Shown: positions 26,830 through 35,839, numbered from the stretch's first letter. The stretch is 64,000 nt of DNA from Sediminibacterium soli (GCF_009939225.1 NZ_JAACJR010000009.1:62001-126000), one strand, 5' to 3'. The notes: generated by a model from the sequence alone, not told the origin. A program made the numbers and translations.

Positions 26830-28980
26830 TCAAAATTTTACATACATCGACAGATTCGCTACCCTTCCGTCCAGCGGCGCCCATATTTCGGGGAAAGATG
26901 GGTTGGTGTACGGCGGAAATACAACCTGGTGATGTTTGTTCTGCCGGTAATCAAAAATATTCTCGCAGTTGAGTACAAAAGCCATTTTGCCAACGGCGTA
27001 CCGGACCATGGCCGCTGTAAAAAGATAGGGTTGGGTGGTACTGCCGTCATCGAGGTACTGTCTGCCTGTATACGAAGATTCTATCCCTGCGCGCAAACGG
27101 CTGCTGAACGCATACGCAATAACCGTTGCAAATTTATGCCGCGCAATCAGGGGCAGGTTTGGATTAGCGGGCTGATAGTTGCGGCGGGCATGTGTGTATA
27201 CATAACCCAGGTACAGCTCCAGCTCATCGTAGGCTGCCTGCACATAGGTCTCGGAACCGGTTGTCTGCAGACTGCCGTTCATGTTAACATACTGCAGCGC
27301 AGGCGGTGCAGGCTGCGTAAGCAACAGGGGATGGCTGACGGTATTGTAAAAAAACGCCTGGTTAACCGTGAGCTTCCAGTTGCTTAGCCTGGTATGGTAA
27401 TTCAGATCGCTGTTTACGCCAAAAGCGCGTTCGGCCTGGGTACCCGGCAGATAACCTGCAAGAAAGCGGTAATCCCTTTCATCGATCTCGCTGTTGAATA
27501 AAGTGGGTGTTTTGTACCCCCATCCCCCTCCCACCCGCGCCGTAAGCGCACCGCTGATCCGGTACATTACCGACAGACGGGGCAATACAAAACTGCCGTA
27601 CCGGTTGTGTACATCGGTGCGCAAACCGCCCTGGACAGTGAGTTTATCGTGCAGTTTCCAGTCGTCCTGTATAAAAAAACCGACTACATTATTCCTTTCG
27701 TCGGGCAGCAGACTGCTGTCGGGAAATTGTTTGGTAAAACGGTCTCCGTTGAAATTAACACCGGCCACCCAGCTATGGCGTTCGGTTTTCCGGGAATAGG
27801 CTGCTTCGGTGTACCAGGTAAACTGCCGGCCCTTCATACCAAATACATGGGTACTGATGTCGCGGTTAAAAAAACTGCCGCTTCCTTTTACGGTCAGCTG
27901 CGCGGAACCGGCCAGGCTTTTTTCCCAGGTAATATCAGCGGTATTACGCCAGCTTCTGTTTCGGATAAAAAACGGATGCTGGTCGTTCGCTTTCCTGTCG
28001 ATCGCCAGCATATCGCCGCCGTTCCTGTCTTCGAAGCCAAGTGTATAGCCCAGTACAACCGTGGAAGAACGACCGCCATAAAGGAAGATGCGGGGATGAA
28101 CAAACACATTCTTCACGGATGGCACATCGGAAAATCCGTCTTTGTTCACATCAACCGGATCCTGCAGCGTGCCCCCGGCAAACAGGGTATACCCGGCCCG
28201 CTCGTTGCGGCCGGAGAAAAAGAGGTTCGCATTGCTCTCGCGCAGACTGGAGTGGTTGAGTGTAAAACTTTTTTCCGGGTTCCCTGTCTTTGGTTTTTTG
28301 GAGATCAGGTTTACCATGCCGGCAATTGCACCGCCGCCGTATAAGGTAGAGCTTGCGCCTTTCACGAGTTCTATCTGCTGCAGATCGAGCGGTGGTATCT
28401 GCAGAATGCTGAAGCTGCCGGAGTAACCGCCAAACAACGGCATGCCGTCGCGCAGCAGTTGTGTGTATTTACCGGGAAGTCCCTGTATACGCATATCGGC
28501 GTTACCGGTGGCTGCACTGGTTTGCTGTATCTGTATACCGGCAATATCGCCCAGCAAACTGGCAATATTACCCGGTTTGATCCCGTTTTCTTCATGCACC
28601 TCTTCCATACCCAGCACTTCCACCCTGGTAGGCAGGTCTTCTATACGCGAATTGGTGCGCGAAGACGAAACGATCACCACGTCTTCCAACTCTTCTTCCA
28701 CCGGCTCCAGGTTGATGGAAAGAGTGGCAGGACCTGTTATGTCGACAGCGGTATCTTTTTCGGTGTAGCCGGTAAAAGAAAAACGGAGAACCGTTTTCCC
28801 GGATACAGGAAGCGAAAAAAATCCGGCCGAATCGGTAAGCAGGGTTTTGTGAGCGGAGCGCACGGAGATGGTAACGCCCTGCAGTGGTTTGCCGTGACCG
28901 GTGACCGTGCCCGACAGGGTTTGTGCCAGGCCGAATTTGCAGGTAATACAGTAAACAATGATGATACCTATTTTTTTCAT
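26830..28980 (-). CDS. TonB-dependent outer-membrane receptor with carboxypeptidase-regulatory-like N-domain
   Basis: 716 residues. Signal peptide (ending KFGLAQ), a CarboxypepD_reg-like domain (residues about 20-100, GKPLQGVTISV, DSAGFFSLPV), a plug (EDVVIVSSSRTNSRIEDLPTR near residue 105, IRIQG-like region, LLRDGMPLFGG, GASSTLYGGGAIAGMVNLIS) and a C-terminal barrel ending in YVKF with a terminal Phe. No SusD partner follows, so it is a siderophore/metal/cofactor-type receptor rather than a SusC-type glycan importer. The substrate cannot be read from sequence. A small secreted protein is encoded 140 nt upstream on the same strand and may be a functional partner. Confidence 0.92.
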   Translation of the reverse strand: MKKIGIIIVYCITCKFGLAQTLSGTVTGHGKPLQGVTISVRSAHKTLLTDSAGFFSLPVSGKTVLRFSFTGYTEKDTAVDITGPATLSINLEPVEEELEDVVIVSSSRTNSRIEDLPTRVEVLGMEEVHEENGIKPGNIASLLGDIAGIQIQQTSAATGNADMRIQGLPGKYTQLLRDGMPLFGGYSGSFSILQIPPLDLQQIELVKGASSTLYGGGAIAGMVNLISKKPKTGNPEKSFTLNHSSLRESNANLFFSGRNERAGYTLFAGGTLQDPVDVNKDGFSDVPSVKNVFVHPRIFLYGGRSSTVVLGYTLGFEDRNGGDMLAIDRKANDQHPFFIRNRSWRNTADITWEKSLAGSAQLTVKGSGSFFNRDISTHVFGMKGRQFTWYTEAAYSRKTERHSWVAGVNFNGDRFTKQFPDSSLLPDERNNVVGFFIQDDWKLHDKLTVQGGLRTDVHNRYGSFVLPRLSVMYRISGALTARVGGGWGYKTPTLFNSEIDERDYRFLAGYLPGTQAERAFGVNSDLNYHTRLSNWKLTVNQAFFYNTVSHPLLLTQPAPPALQYVNMNGSLQTTGSETYVQAAYDELELYLGYVYTHARRNYQPANPNLPLIARHKFATVIAYAFSSRLRAGIESSYTGRQYLDDGSTTQPYLFTAAMVRYAVGKMAFVLNCENIFDYRQNKHHQVVFPPYTNPSFPEIWAPLDGRVANLSMYVKF

Positions 28981-29119
28981 GTTGTAGCGGATTGATACAG
29001 CAGATCTTCAGGACGCTGAAAATCATGCAGGTTAGAAATAGAGAGAGAAAGCCCCCAGTTCTTTCAGGCAAATTACCTGCCGGAACGCAGATGCCGGGGC
29101 CATGGGGATCAGCGATGCA

Positions 29120-29524
29120 TCATGAAACTGCGGGGGGATGGAATATACCGGGACAAAAATCTGCCGGATACCGGGTAATGTTATGAACCGGGTTGTTGGG
29201 TACGGACGGCACCGGGTACCCGATAACCATTTGCGGCGATTCGGGCTGGCACCATACGCCGCCCTGTATCTGTACGATACCGGTGGCGTCTTTTACAGGC
29301 TGGTTGGGATGATGACCCGGCTTTTCGTTTGCCTCGCCTGGATCAAACCCGCCCGCGAGCAATTTCTCCCCGATAAACTCAAAGAAATCCATATCCGAGT
29401 CCTGGCTCAGGCAATGATTGTACACGGCGCTCAGCGAACCGGTATCATCAAAATTTGCGTAAGGCATCACCAGTGTGGATAATGCAAACAGCAAAAGTGT
29501 GAGTGCCAGGGAGATTTTTTTCAC
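29120..29524 (-). CDS. Small secreted protein upstream of the TonB receptor
   Basis: 134 residues if started at the GTG at 29524 (VKKISLALTLLLFALSTLVMP), which gives a proper signal peptide; the 11 residues before it do not fit one. The mature part has acidic patches (NFDDTGSL, SQDSDMDFFEF), two cysteines and a His-rich loop (KPGHHPNQPV), then a Pro-rich tail. I recognise no family. A TATCTTTC box (near TAnnTTTG) ends 7 nt before the GTG. Location and His/Cys content suggest metal or ligand handling with the receptor, but that is inference. Confidence 0.55.
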   Translation of the reverse strand: MKKISLALTLLLFALSTLVMPYANFDDTGSLSAVYNHCLSQDSDMDFFEFIGEKLLAGGFDPGEANEKPGHHPNQPVKDATGIVQIQGGVWCQPESPQMVIGYPVPSVPNNPVHNITRYPADFCPGIFHPPAVS

Positions 29525-29748
29525 AGCGGAAAGATAGTATAATAGCGGGTCAGGCAAACACCACAGATGTGCACATCATACGCCTGGTATTTTTTGTTTT
29601 TGTCTGCTGCGTTACGCAGTAAAAAGGACTGCCACTGTCATTTTTTCTTTTGTGAATAGTCAAAATCGCGCTGGGAAAAGGATAATTTGACTGAAACACA
29701 CACTAAATAAGGATTTCAGCTTGTGATGGAATGATTGATATATCGAAA

Positions 29749-29783
29749 TAAAAAAGCCCACCGTCGCTAAGGCTAAGGTGAGC
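29749..29783 (-). terminator. Terminator of the tRNA-Ser/tRNA-Pro unit
   Basis: On the - strand GCTCACC pairs with GGTGGGC (one G-U; + strand arms 29777-29783 and 29756-29762), followed by TTTTTT (29755-29750). It lies 4 nt past the end of tRNA-Pro. Confidence 0.75.
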
Positions 29784-29786
29784 AAG

Positions 29787-29860
29787 TCGGGAAGACAGGA
29801 TTCGAACCTGCGACCCCCTGGTCCCAAACCAGGTGCGCTACCGGCCTGCGCTACTTCCCG
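29787..29860 (-). tRNA. tRNA-Pro (anticodon TGG)
   Basis: The - strand folds as a standard cloverleaf: acceptor CGGGAAG/CTTCCCG, anticodon stem-loop CTGGTTTGGGACCAG with TGG, T-arm GCAGGTTCGAATCCTGT, discriminator A. No CCA is encoded. It reads proline codons CCN, and lies 54 nt downstream of tRNA-Ser on the same strand. Confidence 0.95.
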
Positions 29861-29914
29861 TTCCATCCGCCTTCGCTGAAGCTGCGGCGGATGCATATTC
29901 CCGGTATCTGGGAG

Positions 29915-30003
29915 CGGTGAGGGCGGGATTCGAACCCGCGGTACAGTTTAACCCGTACGGCAGTTTAGCAAACTACTGATTTCAGCCACTCATCCACCTC
30001 ACC
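29915..30003 (-). tRNA. tRNA-Ser (anticodon GCT)
   Basis: The - strand begins GGTGAGGTGGATGAGTGGC and ends with CCTCACC plus discriminator G. The anticodon loop is TTTGCTAA (GCT), and a long variable arm (GCCGTACGGGTTAAACTGTACC region) marks a class II serine tRNA. It reads AGC/AGU. Confidence 0.95.
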
Positions 30004-30099
30004 GTTCCGCTCTTTTCAGAGAGGGCTGCAAAAATAGGTTGCAGCAGGGTATCTGCCAAAAATGTTTGCATCGTCTGCCTGGAAATTATTTTACCCGGC

Positions 30100-30137
30100 A
30101 AAAAACAAAGAACCCGCCCTGTTTCGGGGGCGGGTTC
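30100..30137 (-). terminator. Terminator of dnaA
   Basis: GAACCCGCCC (30110-30119) pairs perfectly with GGGCGGGTTC (30128-30137) around an 8-nt loop. On the - strand the stem is followed by TTTGTTTTTTG, a good T-rich tail for dnaA, which ends at 30164. Confidence 0.8.
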
Positions 30138-30163
30138 CTGTTATATGTTCAGCCATGGCCGAT

Positions 30164-31597
30164 TTACATGGCGGCCAGCTGCACTTTCTGTGTTAGCTCC
30201 ATCACATTCTCGCGGAAGATGGAATCGGTGTCCATCAGGTCTTTTACCGTCTGGCAGGAATGGATCACCGTGGTATGATCCCTGCCGCCAAAATGCTCCC
30301 CGATGGTTTTGAGCGAATTCTTGGTAAACGCCTTGGCCAGGTACATCGTGATCTGTCTTGCCTGTACAATCTCTCGTTTTCTTGTCTTCTGCAACAGCTT
30401 ATCGTAAGACACATCAAAATACTCGCAAACCATTTTCTGTATGGCATCGATGGTGATCTCCTTGCTGCTGGTTTTAACGAAATTGCGAAGCACTTTCTTG
30501 GCCAGCTCCACATCGATCTCTTTTTTGTTCAGCGAAGACTGCGCCAGCAGCGAGATCAATGCACCTTCCAGCTCGCGTACATTGGTATTGATGTTATACG
30601 CCACATATTTCACCACTTCCCTGGGCATATCCAGACCGTCGTTCTTCATTTTCTTCTCCAGGATCTCGATACGTGTTTCGTAATCGGGTATCTGCAGGTC
30701 TGCACTCAGTCCCCAGCGAAAACGGCTCAGCAAACGCTCCTGCATACCATCGAGGTCCTTGGGCGGCTTGTCTGAAGTCAGCACCAGCTGCTTTCCGCTC
30801 TGGTGAAGGTGGTTAAAGATCGCAAAAAATGCGTCCTGGCTTTTTTCGGCCCGGCTGAAGAACTGCACGTCGTCGATGATCAGCACATCGATCAGCTGGT
30901 AAAAATGAATAAAATCGTTGATCGCGTTGTTCCGGCTGTGATCCTGGAACTGGTTGATGAATTTTTCACTGCTTACATACAATACCACTTTACCGGGATG
31001 CAGTCTTTTTACATCGTTACCGATGGCCTGCGCCAGGTGGGTTTTGCCCAGTCCCACACCGCCATAGATCACCAGGGGGTTAAACGAGTTGGCGCCGGGC
31101 TTCTCCGCCACGGTTTTGCCGGCACGCCTGGCCACGCGGTTGCAATCGCCTTCTATAAATGAGTCGAACACATACATATGGTTCAACTGGGGATCGATCT
31201 GCATTTTTTTCAACCCCGGGATAACAAAAGGATTCTTCACCGGGTTGTCGATCACCAGGGGAAAATTCATCTCATTGTTATTATAGGTCTTCATGCTGCT
31301 GGCGGGCACATCCATAGACCCGTTGCGGCCATTGGTGCTGCCGCTGTCAACCATAATACGGTATTCCAGTCTTGCCTCCTTGCCCAGTTCACGCTTCAGC
31401 GTTTTGGCAAGCAGTGTTACATAATGCTCTTCGAGGTATTCATAAAAAAACTGGCTGGGAACCTGTATCAGTAAAACATTGCCTTTCAGTTCAACCGGGG
31501 TGATGGGCTCAAACCAGGTTTTAAAATGCTGCCACTCTACAATGTCTTTGATGATCTTCAAACAATTGTTCCAGACAGTTTCAGCGCTTTTGGTCAT
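30164..31597 (-). CDS. dnaA: Chromosomal replication initiator protein DnaA
   Basis: 477 residues. Domain I (residues about 1-90) begins VWNNCLKIIKDIVEWQHFKTW; domain III is AAA+ with Walker A GGVGLGKTHLAQ near residue 177 and Walker B VLIIDDVQFF near residue 240; domain IV ends with the DnaA-box-binding signature GGRDHTTVIHSCQT near residue 450. It binds DnaA boxes at oriC and opens the origin. No dnaN/recF/gyrB cluster follows, as in many Bacteroidota. It is divergent from the DUF3127 gene across a 562-bp gap. Confidence 0.98.
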   Translation of the reverse strand: MTKSAETVWNNCLKIIKDIVEWQHFKTWFEPITPVELKGNVLLIQVPSQFFYEYLEEHYVTLLAKTLKRELGKEARLEYRIMVDSGSTNGRNGSMDVPASSMKTYNNNEMNFPLVIDNPVKNPFVIPGLKKMQIDPQLNHMYVFDSFIEGDCNRVARRAGKTVAEKPGANSFNPLVIYGGVGLGKTHLAQAIGNDVKRLHPGKVVLYVSSEKFINQFQDHSRNNAINDFIHFYQLIDVLIIDDVQFFSRAEKSQDAFFAIFNHLHQSGKQLVLTSDKPPKDLDGMQERLLSRFRWGLSADLQIPDYETRIEILEKKMKNDGLDMPREVVKYVAYNINTNVRELEGALISLLAQSSLNKKEIDVELAKKVLRNFVKTSSKEITIDAIQKMVCEYFDVSYDKLLQKTRKREIVQARQITMYLAKAFTKNSLKTIGEHFGGRDHTTVIHSCQTVKDLMDTDSIFRENVMELTQKVQLAAM

Positions 31598-32159
31598 CGT
31601 AGGTTAGTGATATTATAATGAGTTGATGTATTCGTACCTGTCTGCTCCCTGTTCTTTGCTTCAAACCTTCAAGTTATTTTATTTTCTCCATTTGTGGAAA
31701 TGTTGAAAAAAATAAATTGGGGGTGCGAATATGTATACTTTATGTTGAAAAAAAAATTTTTTATTACCTTGTTTTTTTACGTCCGGTGACAGGTAAAATA
31801 ATTACGGGGTTTTTCCCGTAAACCTTAAAAAATCATTGAAAAACACGCATTTCATTCCTGTCAGAAACCATGGCTCTGAACAAGGATAACAACGGGTTTC
31901 TCCTCGGAAAAAAACAAAACCGGTAAAAAGATTGGGGCGATGGTGGAAGGGTATTCGGGTGGTCTCAACCCGTTCGGTGTTTCTGTACGTGCACCGGAAT
32001 GGTGCTGGTACAATCAGCAGTAACAGCGGAAACCGGCGATACCATCTTTGTAAGGGCTTTGATGCGAAAGATAATACTATTTCAATAAGCTCCCTGTATT
32101 TTTTTTAGCCAGCATACGGAATTTGGCATTACTTTGAGCCCAAGCAAAAAACAAGCGAT
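31598..32159. other. A+T-rich divergent intergenic region between dnaA and the DUF3127 gene
   Basis: 562 bp without a convincing gene. It holds A/T homopolymers near 31700-31790, a small hairpin TTACGGG/CCCGTAA (31802-31808/31815-31821) and a GCACC/GGTGC hairpin near 31991. Only one weak DnaA-box-like site (TTTGTGGAAA near 31693) is seen, so I do not call an origin. Promoters of both genes must lie here; a TTACTTTG box near 32130 is a weak candidate for the DUF3127 gene. Confidence 0.5.
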
Positions 32160-32525
32160 ATGTCGTACGAAATAACAGGCAAACTGGTGGCGGTTTTTGA
32201 CATTGTTCAGCGAACCGAGACGTTTAAAACAAGGGAGTTCGTTATCGAAAAAACCGAAGATATTGGCGGCAGAGTAATTACCAATTATGTAAAGTTTCAA
32301 TGTGTGCAGGATAAAACCGCTATGCCCGATCGTTACCATATTGGCGATGAAGTGCGTGTGCAGTTCAACATCAAGGGAACGAAATGGACAAAGGATGGCA
32401 GGGAGAATTATATCACCAACCTGGATGCCTGGCGTATGGAATCCGTTAAGCTCGGCGGCAGCGATTCTCCTGCGTACAATGATATGCCGCCGCCTGCAGA
32501 TGTGGTGGATGACCTGCCTTTTTAG
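32160..32525 (+). CDS. DUF3127 OB-fold-like protein with SSB-type acidic tail
   Basis: 121 residues. The body is the DUF3127 domain common in Bacteroidota (MSYEITGKLVAVFDI, TREFVIEK, PDRYHIGDEVRVQFNIKG), predicted to fold like a small beta-barrel. After about residue 98 comes a short Pro-rich linker and the end DVVDDLPF, which closely resembles the DDDIPF tip of bacterial SSB that docks repair and replication proteins. No nucleotide-binding motif. It is divergent from dnaA. Function is unproven; the tail suggests a role at single-stranded DNA. Confidence 0.8.
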   Translation: MSYEITGKLVAVFDIVQRTETFKTREFVIEKTEDIGGRVITNYVKFQCVQDKTAMPDRYHIGDEVRVQFNIKGTKWTKDGRENYITNLDAWRMESVKLGGSDSPAYNDMPPPADVVDDLPF

Positions 32526-32585
32526 ATCGCAGGCAGCGATATACACTATATAGTCAGCGCATTCTTAGGATAAATACCTAACTCC

Positions 32586-34190
32586 ATGCAAAAAGAGCTT
32601 TCCCTAAAACTCAAACCTGCCGAAGCTGCGGATGACACCGGCATCCGGCAATACCTGTCGCAAACCCTGGGCGCGGATGAAAATGAGCTTACCGGCTTTC
32701 ACCGCATCAGGCAGTCGATCGATGCCAGGGGCCGGCAGGTATGGATCAACCTTACCGTAAAAGCTTTTATCCGGGAGCCTTTTCAACCCAGACAGACACT
32801 ACCCGTTCAGTTCAGGGATGTATCGCAGGCGCCGCATTCGGTGCTGGTGGTTGGCGCGGGCCCGGCGGGACTGTTTGCTGCACTCAGGCTGATCGAAGCG
32901 GGTATCAGACCCATTGTTATCGAGCGGGGAAAGGATGTAAAAGCCAGACGACGCGACCTGGCGGCCATGAACAAACAGGGTATCGTCAACCCGGAAAGCA
33001 ATTACTGTTTTGGCGAGGGCGGCGCCGGCACCTACAGCGATGGCAAGCTGTATACCCGCAGCAGCAAACGCGGCGATATTCACCGCATACTTACGATCCT
33101 GCACCAGTTTGGCGCAGATGAGCGCATCCTGTACGAAGCGCATCCGCATATCGGCACCAATAAACTGCCGCATATCATCACGGCCATGCGTGAGCAGATC
33201 ATCGGTGCGGGCGGACAGGCACTCTTCGAAAAAAAGCTGACGGATATTGTTATACACAATGGAATGGTTCAGTCGGTACACACCGCCGACGGCGATACAC
33301 TGCACGCCGATGAACTGATACTGGCAACCGGCCATTCGGCGCGGGATATATTCGAGCTGTTTCACAGGAAAGACCTGCTGGTTGAGCCAAAACCCTTTGC
33401 GCTGGGCGTACGCATCGAGCATCCGCAGTCGCTGATCGATGCGATCCAGTACCACCAGGCGGTGCGGGACCAGTACCTGCCCCCGGCTTCTTACAGCCTG
33501 GTGGAGCAGGTACAGGAAAAAGGCGTGTTCAGTTTTTGCATGTGCCCCGGCGGCATCATTGCACCCGCCTCTACCGCTCCCGGCGAAATCGTGGTGAATG
33601 GCTGGAGTCCCAGCAAACGCAACAACCCCTATGCCAACAGCGGCATGGTGGTGCAGGTTAGCCTGGCTGATGCCATCGGTTATCTCTCCAAACACACCGA
33701 TAAAAAGCAGGCGGTGATGTATGCGGAAGGCAGGCATCCGCTGACACTGCTGCATTTTCAGCAGGCGATCGAGAGAGCGGCCTTTGCAGCAGGGGGTGGC
33801 GGTTTACAGGCGCCTGCCGCCAGAATGGTTGATTTTACAGAACAAAAAGTTTCTTCGCAGCTACCCGGCTGCAGTTACCTGCCCGGTATTGTGTCTGCCG
33901 ACCTGAAGACCGTGCTGCCGGCATTTGTTGCCCGGAGCCTGCAAAAGGGCTTTGTGGCTTTTGATAAAAAAATGCACGGTTACCTAACCAATGAAGCGGT
34001 GGTGGTTGCCACGGAAAGCCGTACTTCTTCGCCGGTGCGCATACCCAGGAACCCCGAGCTGCTCTGTCACCCGCAGGTGAGCAACCTGTATCCCTGCGGC
34101 GAAGGCGCTGGTTATGCCGGCGGAATTGTGAGCGCGGCGATGGATGGGGAGCGGGTGGCAAACCTGATCATACAAAAAAAGGAGAGGTAA
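32586..34190 (+). CDS. COG2509-type FAD-dependent dehydrogenase
   Basis: 534 residues. An N-terminal 90-residue domain precedes the FAD-binding Rossmann motif VLVVGAGPAGLFAALRL near residue 90. CFGEGGAGTYSDGKLYTR near residue 147, ELILATGHSARDIFE near residue 245 and a C-terminal YPCGEGAGYAGGIVSAAMDG match the uncharacterised flavoprotein family COG2509 (geranylgeranyl-reductase-like fold). Substrate unknown. It lies 60 nt behind DUF3127 on the same strand and could be co-transcribed. The stop codon lies in the loop of a hairpin that mainly serves the opposite strand. Confidence 0.85.
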   Translation: MQKELSLKLKPAEAADDTGIRQYLSQTLGADENELTGFHRIRQSIDARGRQVWINLTVKAFIREPFQPRQTLPVQFRDVSQAPHSVLVVGAGPAGLFAALRLIEAGIRPIVIERGKDVKARRRDLAAMNKQGIVNPESNYCFGEGGAGTYSDGKLYTRSSKRGDIHRILTILHQFGADERILYEAHPHIGTNKLPHIITAMREQIIGAGGQALFEKKLTDIVIHNGMVQSVHTADGDTLHADELILATGHSARDIFELFHRKDLLVEPKPFALGVRIEHPQSLIDAIQYHQAVRDQYLPPASYSLVEQVQEKGVFSFCMCPGGIIAPASTAPGEIVVNGWSPSKRNNPYANSGMVVQVSLADAIGYLSKHTDKKQAVMYAEGRHPLTLLHFQQAIERAAFAAGGGGLQAPAARMVDFTEQKVSSQLPGCSYLPGIVSADLKTVLPAFVARSLQKGFVAFDKKMHGYLTNEAVVVATESRTSSPVRIPRNPELLCHPQVSNLYPCGEGAGYAGGIVSAAMDGERVANLIIQKKER

Positions 34191-34200
34191 TCCTCTCCTT
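34173..34200 (-). terminator. Terminator overlapping the end of the COG2509 gene
   Basis: AAGGAGAGG (34179-34187) and CCTCTCCTT (34192-34200) form a perfect 9-bp stem with loop TAAT. On the - strand it is followed by a T-run (34178-34173), which suits transcripts from the response-regulator operon. On the + strand only C residues follow. Confidence 0.65.
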
Positions 34201-34397
34201 CCCCCCAAGTACAATTCTTCCTTTCTGCTAGCAGAAAAAAAACGGAAAAACTGTTGTAAAGAGAAGGAACAGCAGCAGCATTTCCCCCCGGTCATGGCTG
34301 CTATCCTTATCCAGCACGGTAGCGCTGTCTCTTTAACAGGGTAAAAGTATCGACCCCGTATTTTCCGGCATACGGGAAAAACCCCGTTTTTTTGTGG

Positions 34398-35033
34398 TTA
34401 AAGCACTACTATGCCGTTGCGGATGGCATACAGGGCAATGCCGATGCGTGATCTTACATTGAGTTTGGTAAAAACGGCATCGCGGTAGCCGTCGATGGTG
34501 CGCGGGCTCATACCCATTTCCCTGGCGATCTCGCGATAGGTTCTTTCGGTGCAGGCCCAGCGTATAAAAGCGATCTCCCGGGAAGAAAGTGTGGTTTCGG
34601 GCAGGTCGTTGTTCAGTTCTTTTCTGCGAAGCTGGTGGGTGATCAGGTTGTTGAAATGAAATCCCTGCTGGTAAACGCTTTTGATGGCGGTGCGGAGTTC
34701 TGGGGCTTCGCTGTCTTTCAGCACATATCCCTTTGCCCCGTTCTTGAGCATGCGGATAACCATATGATCGGTGTTGATCATACTGAGCACCACCACTTTT
34801 ATTTCGGGATAATGTTCTTTCAGCCATTGGGCGGTGGCCACTCCGTCCATAACCGGCATGGTGATATCCATCAGAACGATATCGGGCAGCTCTTCGGCGT
34901 TAACCAGCTGTTCAATAAACTCCTGTCCGTTACTCGCATCCATGATCACCCGCTGGTCATCGAACATATGGATCAGTACGGCCAGGCTTTTCCGGAGTAT
35001 CACATGGTCATCTACGATAGCGATTTTAATCAT
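34398..35033 (-). CDS. LuxR/NarL-family response regulator
   Basis: 211 residues. Receiver domain with DDH at residues 8-10, phospho-Asp in IVLMDITMPVMDG near residue 56, and Lys in YVLKDSEAPEL near residue 105; then a C-terminal LuxR helix-turn-helix (LSSREIAFIRWACTERTYREIAREMGMSPRTIDGYRDAVFTKLNV). It should be phosphorylated by a HisKA_3-type kinase and control transcription. Its own kinase gene immediately upstream is only a remnant, so the complete kinase at 35892 is the likely current partner. It starts 1 nt after the remnant ends. Confidence 0.93.
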   Translation of the reverse strand: MIKIAIVDDHVILRKSLAVLIHMFDDQRVIMDASNGQEFIEQLVNAEELPDIVLMDITMPVMDGVATAQWLKEHYPEIKVVVLSMINTDHMVIRMLKNGAKGYVLKDSEAPELRTAIKSVYQQGFHFNNLITHQLRRKELNNDLPETTLSSREIAFIRWACTERTYREIAREMGMSPRTIDGYRDAVFTKLNVRSRIGIALYAIRNGIVVL

Positions 35034-35034
35034 G

Positions 35035-35211
35035 TTAGTCTGGCTTGCAGATCAAATGTACGGCAGTGCCCTTGTTTTCTTCACTTTCAATAACCAGGCT
35101 TGCCTCTATCATGGCCGCCCGCTGCCGCATGCTGCTCAGACCGATACCCGGTGTAAAATGACGGCTTTGGACGGCGAAGCCTTTGCCGTTATCAGATTTA
35201 CAAGAGTACAT
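35035..35211 (-). pseudogene. C-terminal remnant of a HisKA_3 histidine kinase
   Basis: 58 codons from the ATG at 35211 (MYSCKS). They contain only the end of an HATPase domain: DNGKGFA, GIGLSSMRQRAAMIEA, then IESEENKGTAVHLIC. The phospho-His helix, N box and all sensor parts are absent, so it cannot be a working kinase. The base composition is that of the native flanks from DNGKGF onward and A+T-rich before it. The ATG lies 1 nt after the stop of the membrane-protein gene. It is nearly parallel to the end of the complete kinase at 35892. Confidence 0.85.
35174..35193. repeat. 20-bp direct repeat, left copy (recombination junction)
   Basis: GCGAAGCCTTTGCCGTTATC occurs here in the kinase remnant and again, in the same orientation and at the same codon positions (DNGKGFA), at 36040-36059 in the intact kinase, 866 bp apart. 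It is the longest identity between the two and marks a probable crossover point. Confidence 0.8.
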
Positions 35212-35212
35212 A

Positions 35213-35839
35213 TTAAGCACTTTTAACAATTTTATGACTATATCTAATCAACTCATAGGAGATACCTCCATAAAGCACTATGGATAAATATCTGGCGATG
35301 ATATTGTACAGTAGAGTATCGCCAACATAAATCGGGTCAGCAATAAAAAAAATTGCGTAAGCGATACTAAGTCCAGAAAAAAAGAAACTGATTGAAAAAG
35401 CGAAATAAAGGCCGTTTACTACATTAACATTGTCATTACTTACGAAATAGAAATACAAATAACTCAAACAAATCCCCGTAATTATAAATCCAGATATTTG
35501 AAACGCCAAAAAATAGGCATCGTGAGACTGTATAAAAATCGCCGCTAAGTAGCCGACAATTCCAATAGGTGACGCTATAAAAACCAGTTTTTTAAACAAC
35601 TTGTTATTGCAAAACTTAAGGAAAATAGAAGCGTAAAAAAAAGACTCTACAATTCCAATAATGCAGTAAACGATATAGTTCTGCATATTCGATTCATCTA
35701 AATATTTTGCAACCAGCTCTGCAAAAAAAATAAACGCCAAAAATATCACCCAAGACCCCAAAAAAAAGTCGGCCTTCTTCCAATAGCAATAAATGGCTAT
35801 AGAAAGTGCGATAAACTCTAAAATATTATGTAAATACAT
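35213..35839 (-). CDS. Multi-pass (about 7 TM) membrane protein of the A+T-rich kinase cassette
   Basis: 208 residues, almost wholly hydrophobic, with about seven helices (for example IALSIAIYCYW, WVIFLAFIFFAELVAKY, YIVYCIIGIVESFFYASIF, IGIVGYLAAIFI). No signal peptide, enzyme motif or conserved His array is obvious. I recognise no named family. It follows the complete histidine kinase by 52 nt on the same strand and has the same low G+C, so the two were probably acquired together. It could be the sensory subunit for that kinase, which has only one TM helix, but this is inference. Confidence 0.7.
   Translation of the reverse strand: MYLHNILEFIALSIAIYCYWKKADFFLGSWVIFLAFIFFAELVAKYLDESNMQNYIVYCIIGIVESFFYASIFLKFCNNKLFKKLVFIASPIGIVGYLAAIFIQSHDAYFLAFQISGFIITGICLSYLYFYFVSNDNVNVVNGLYFAFSISFFFSGLSIAYAIFFIADPIYVGDTLLYNIIARYLSIVLYGGISYELIRYSHKIVKSA

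Noticed and set aside
26734..27387. 217-codon open frame opposite the end of the TonB receptor gene
   Set aside because: Antisense shadow; the receptor barrel is intact on the - strand.
29660..29896. Open frame across the tRNA-Pro gene
   Set aside because: It runs antisense or parallel through a tRNA and its terminator.
31598..32159. Replication origin beside dnaA
   Set aside because: Only one weak DnaA-box-like site and no cluster of boxes; no dnaN or parAB genes nearby. A GC-skew plot over the chromosome would decide.
34222..34237. TTTCTGC/GCAGAAA hairpin as a terminator
   Set aside because: No T-run on either strand after the stem.
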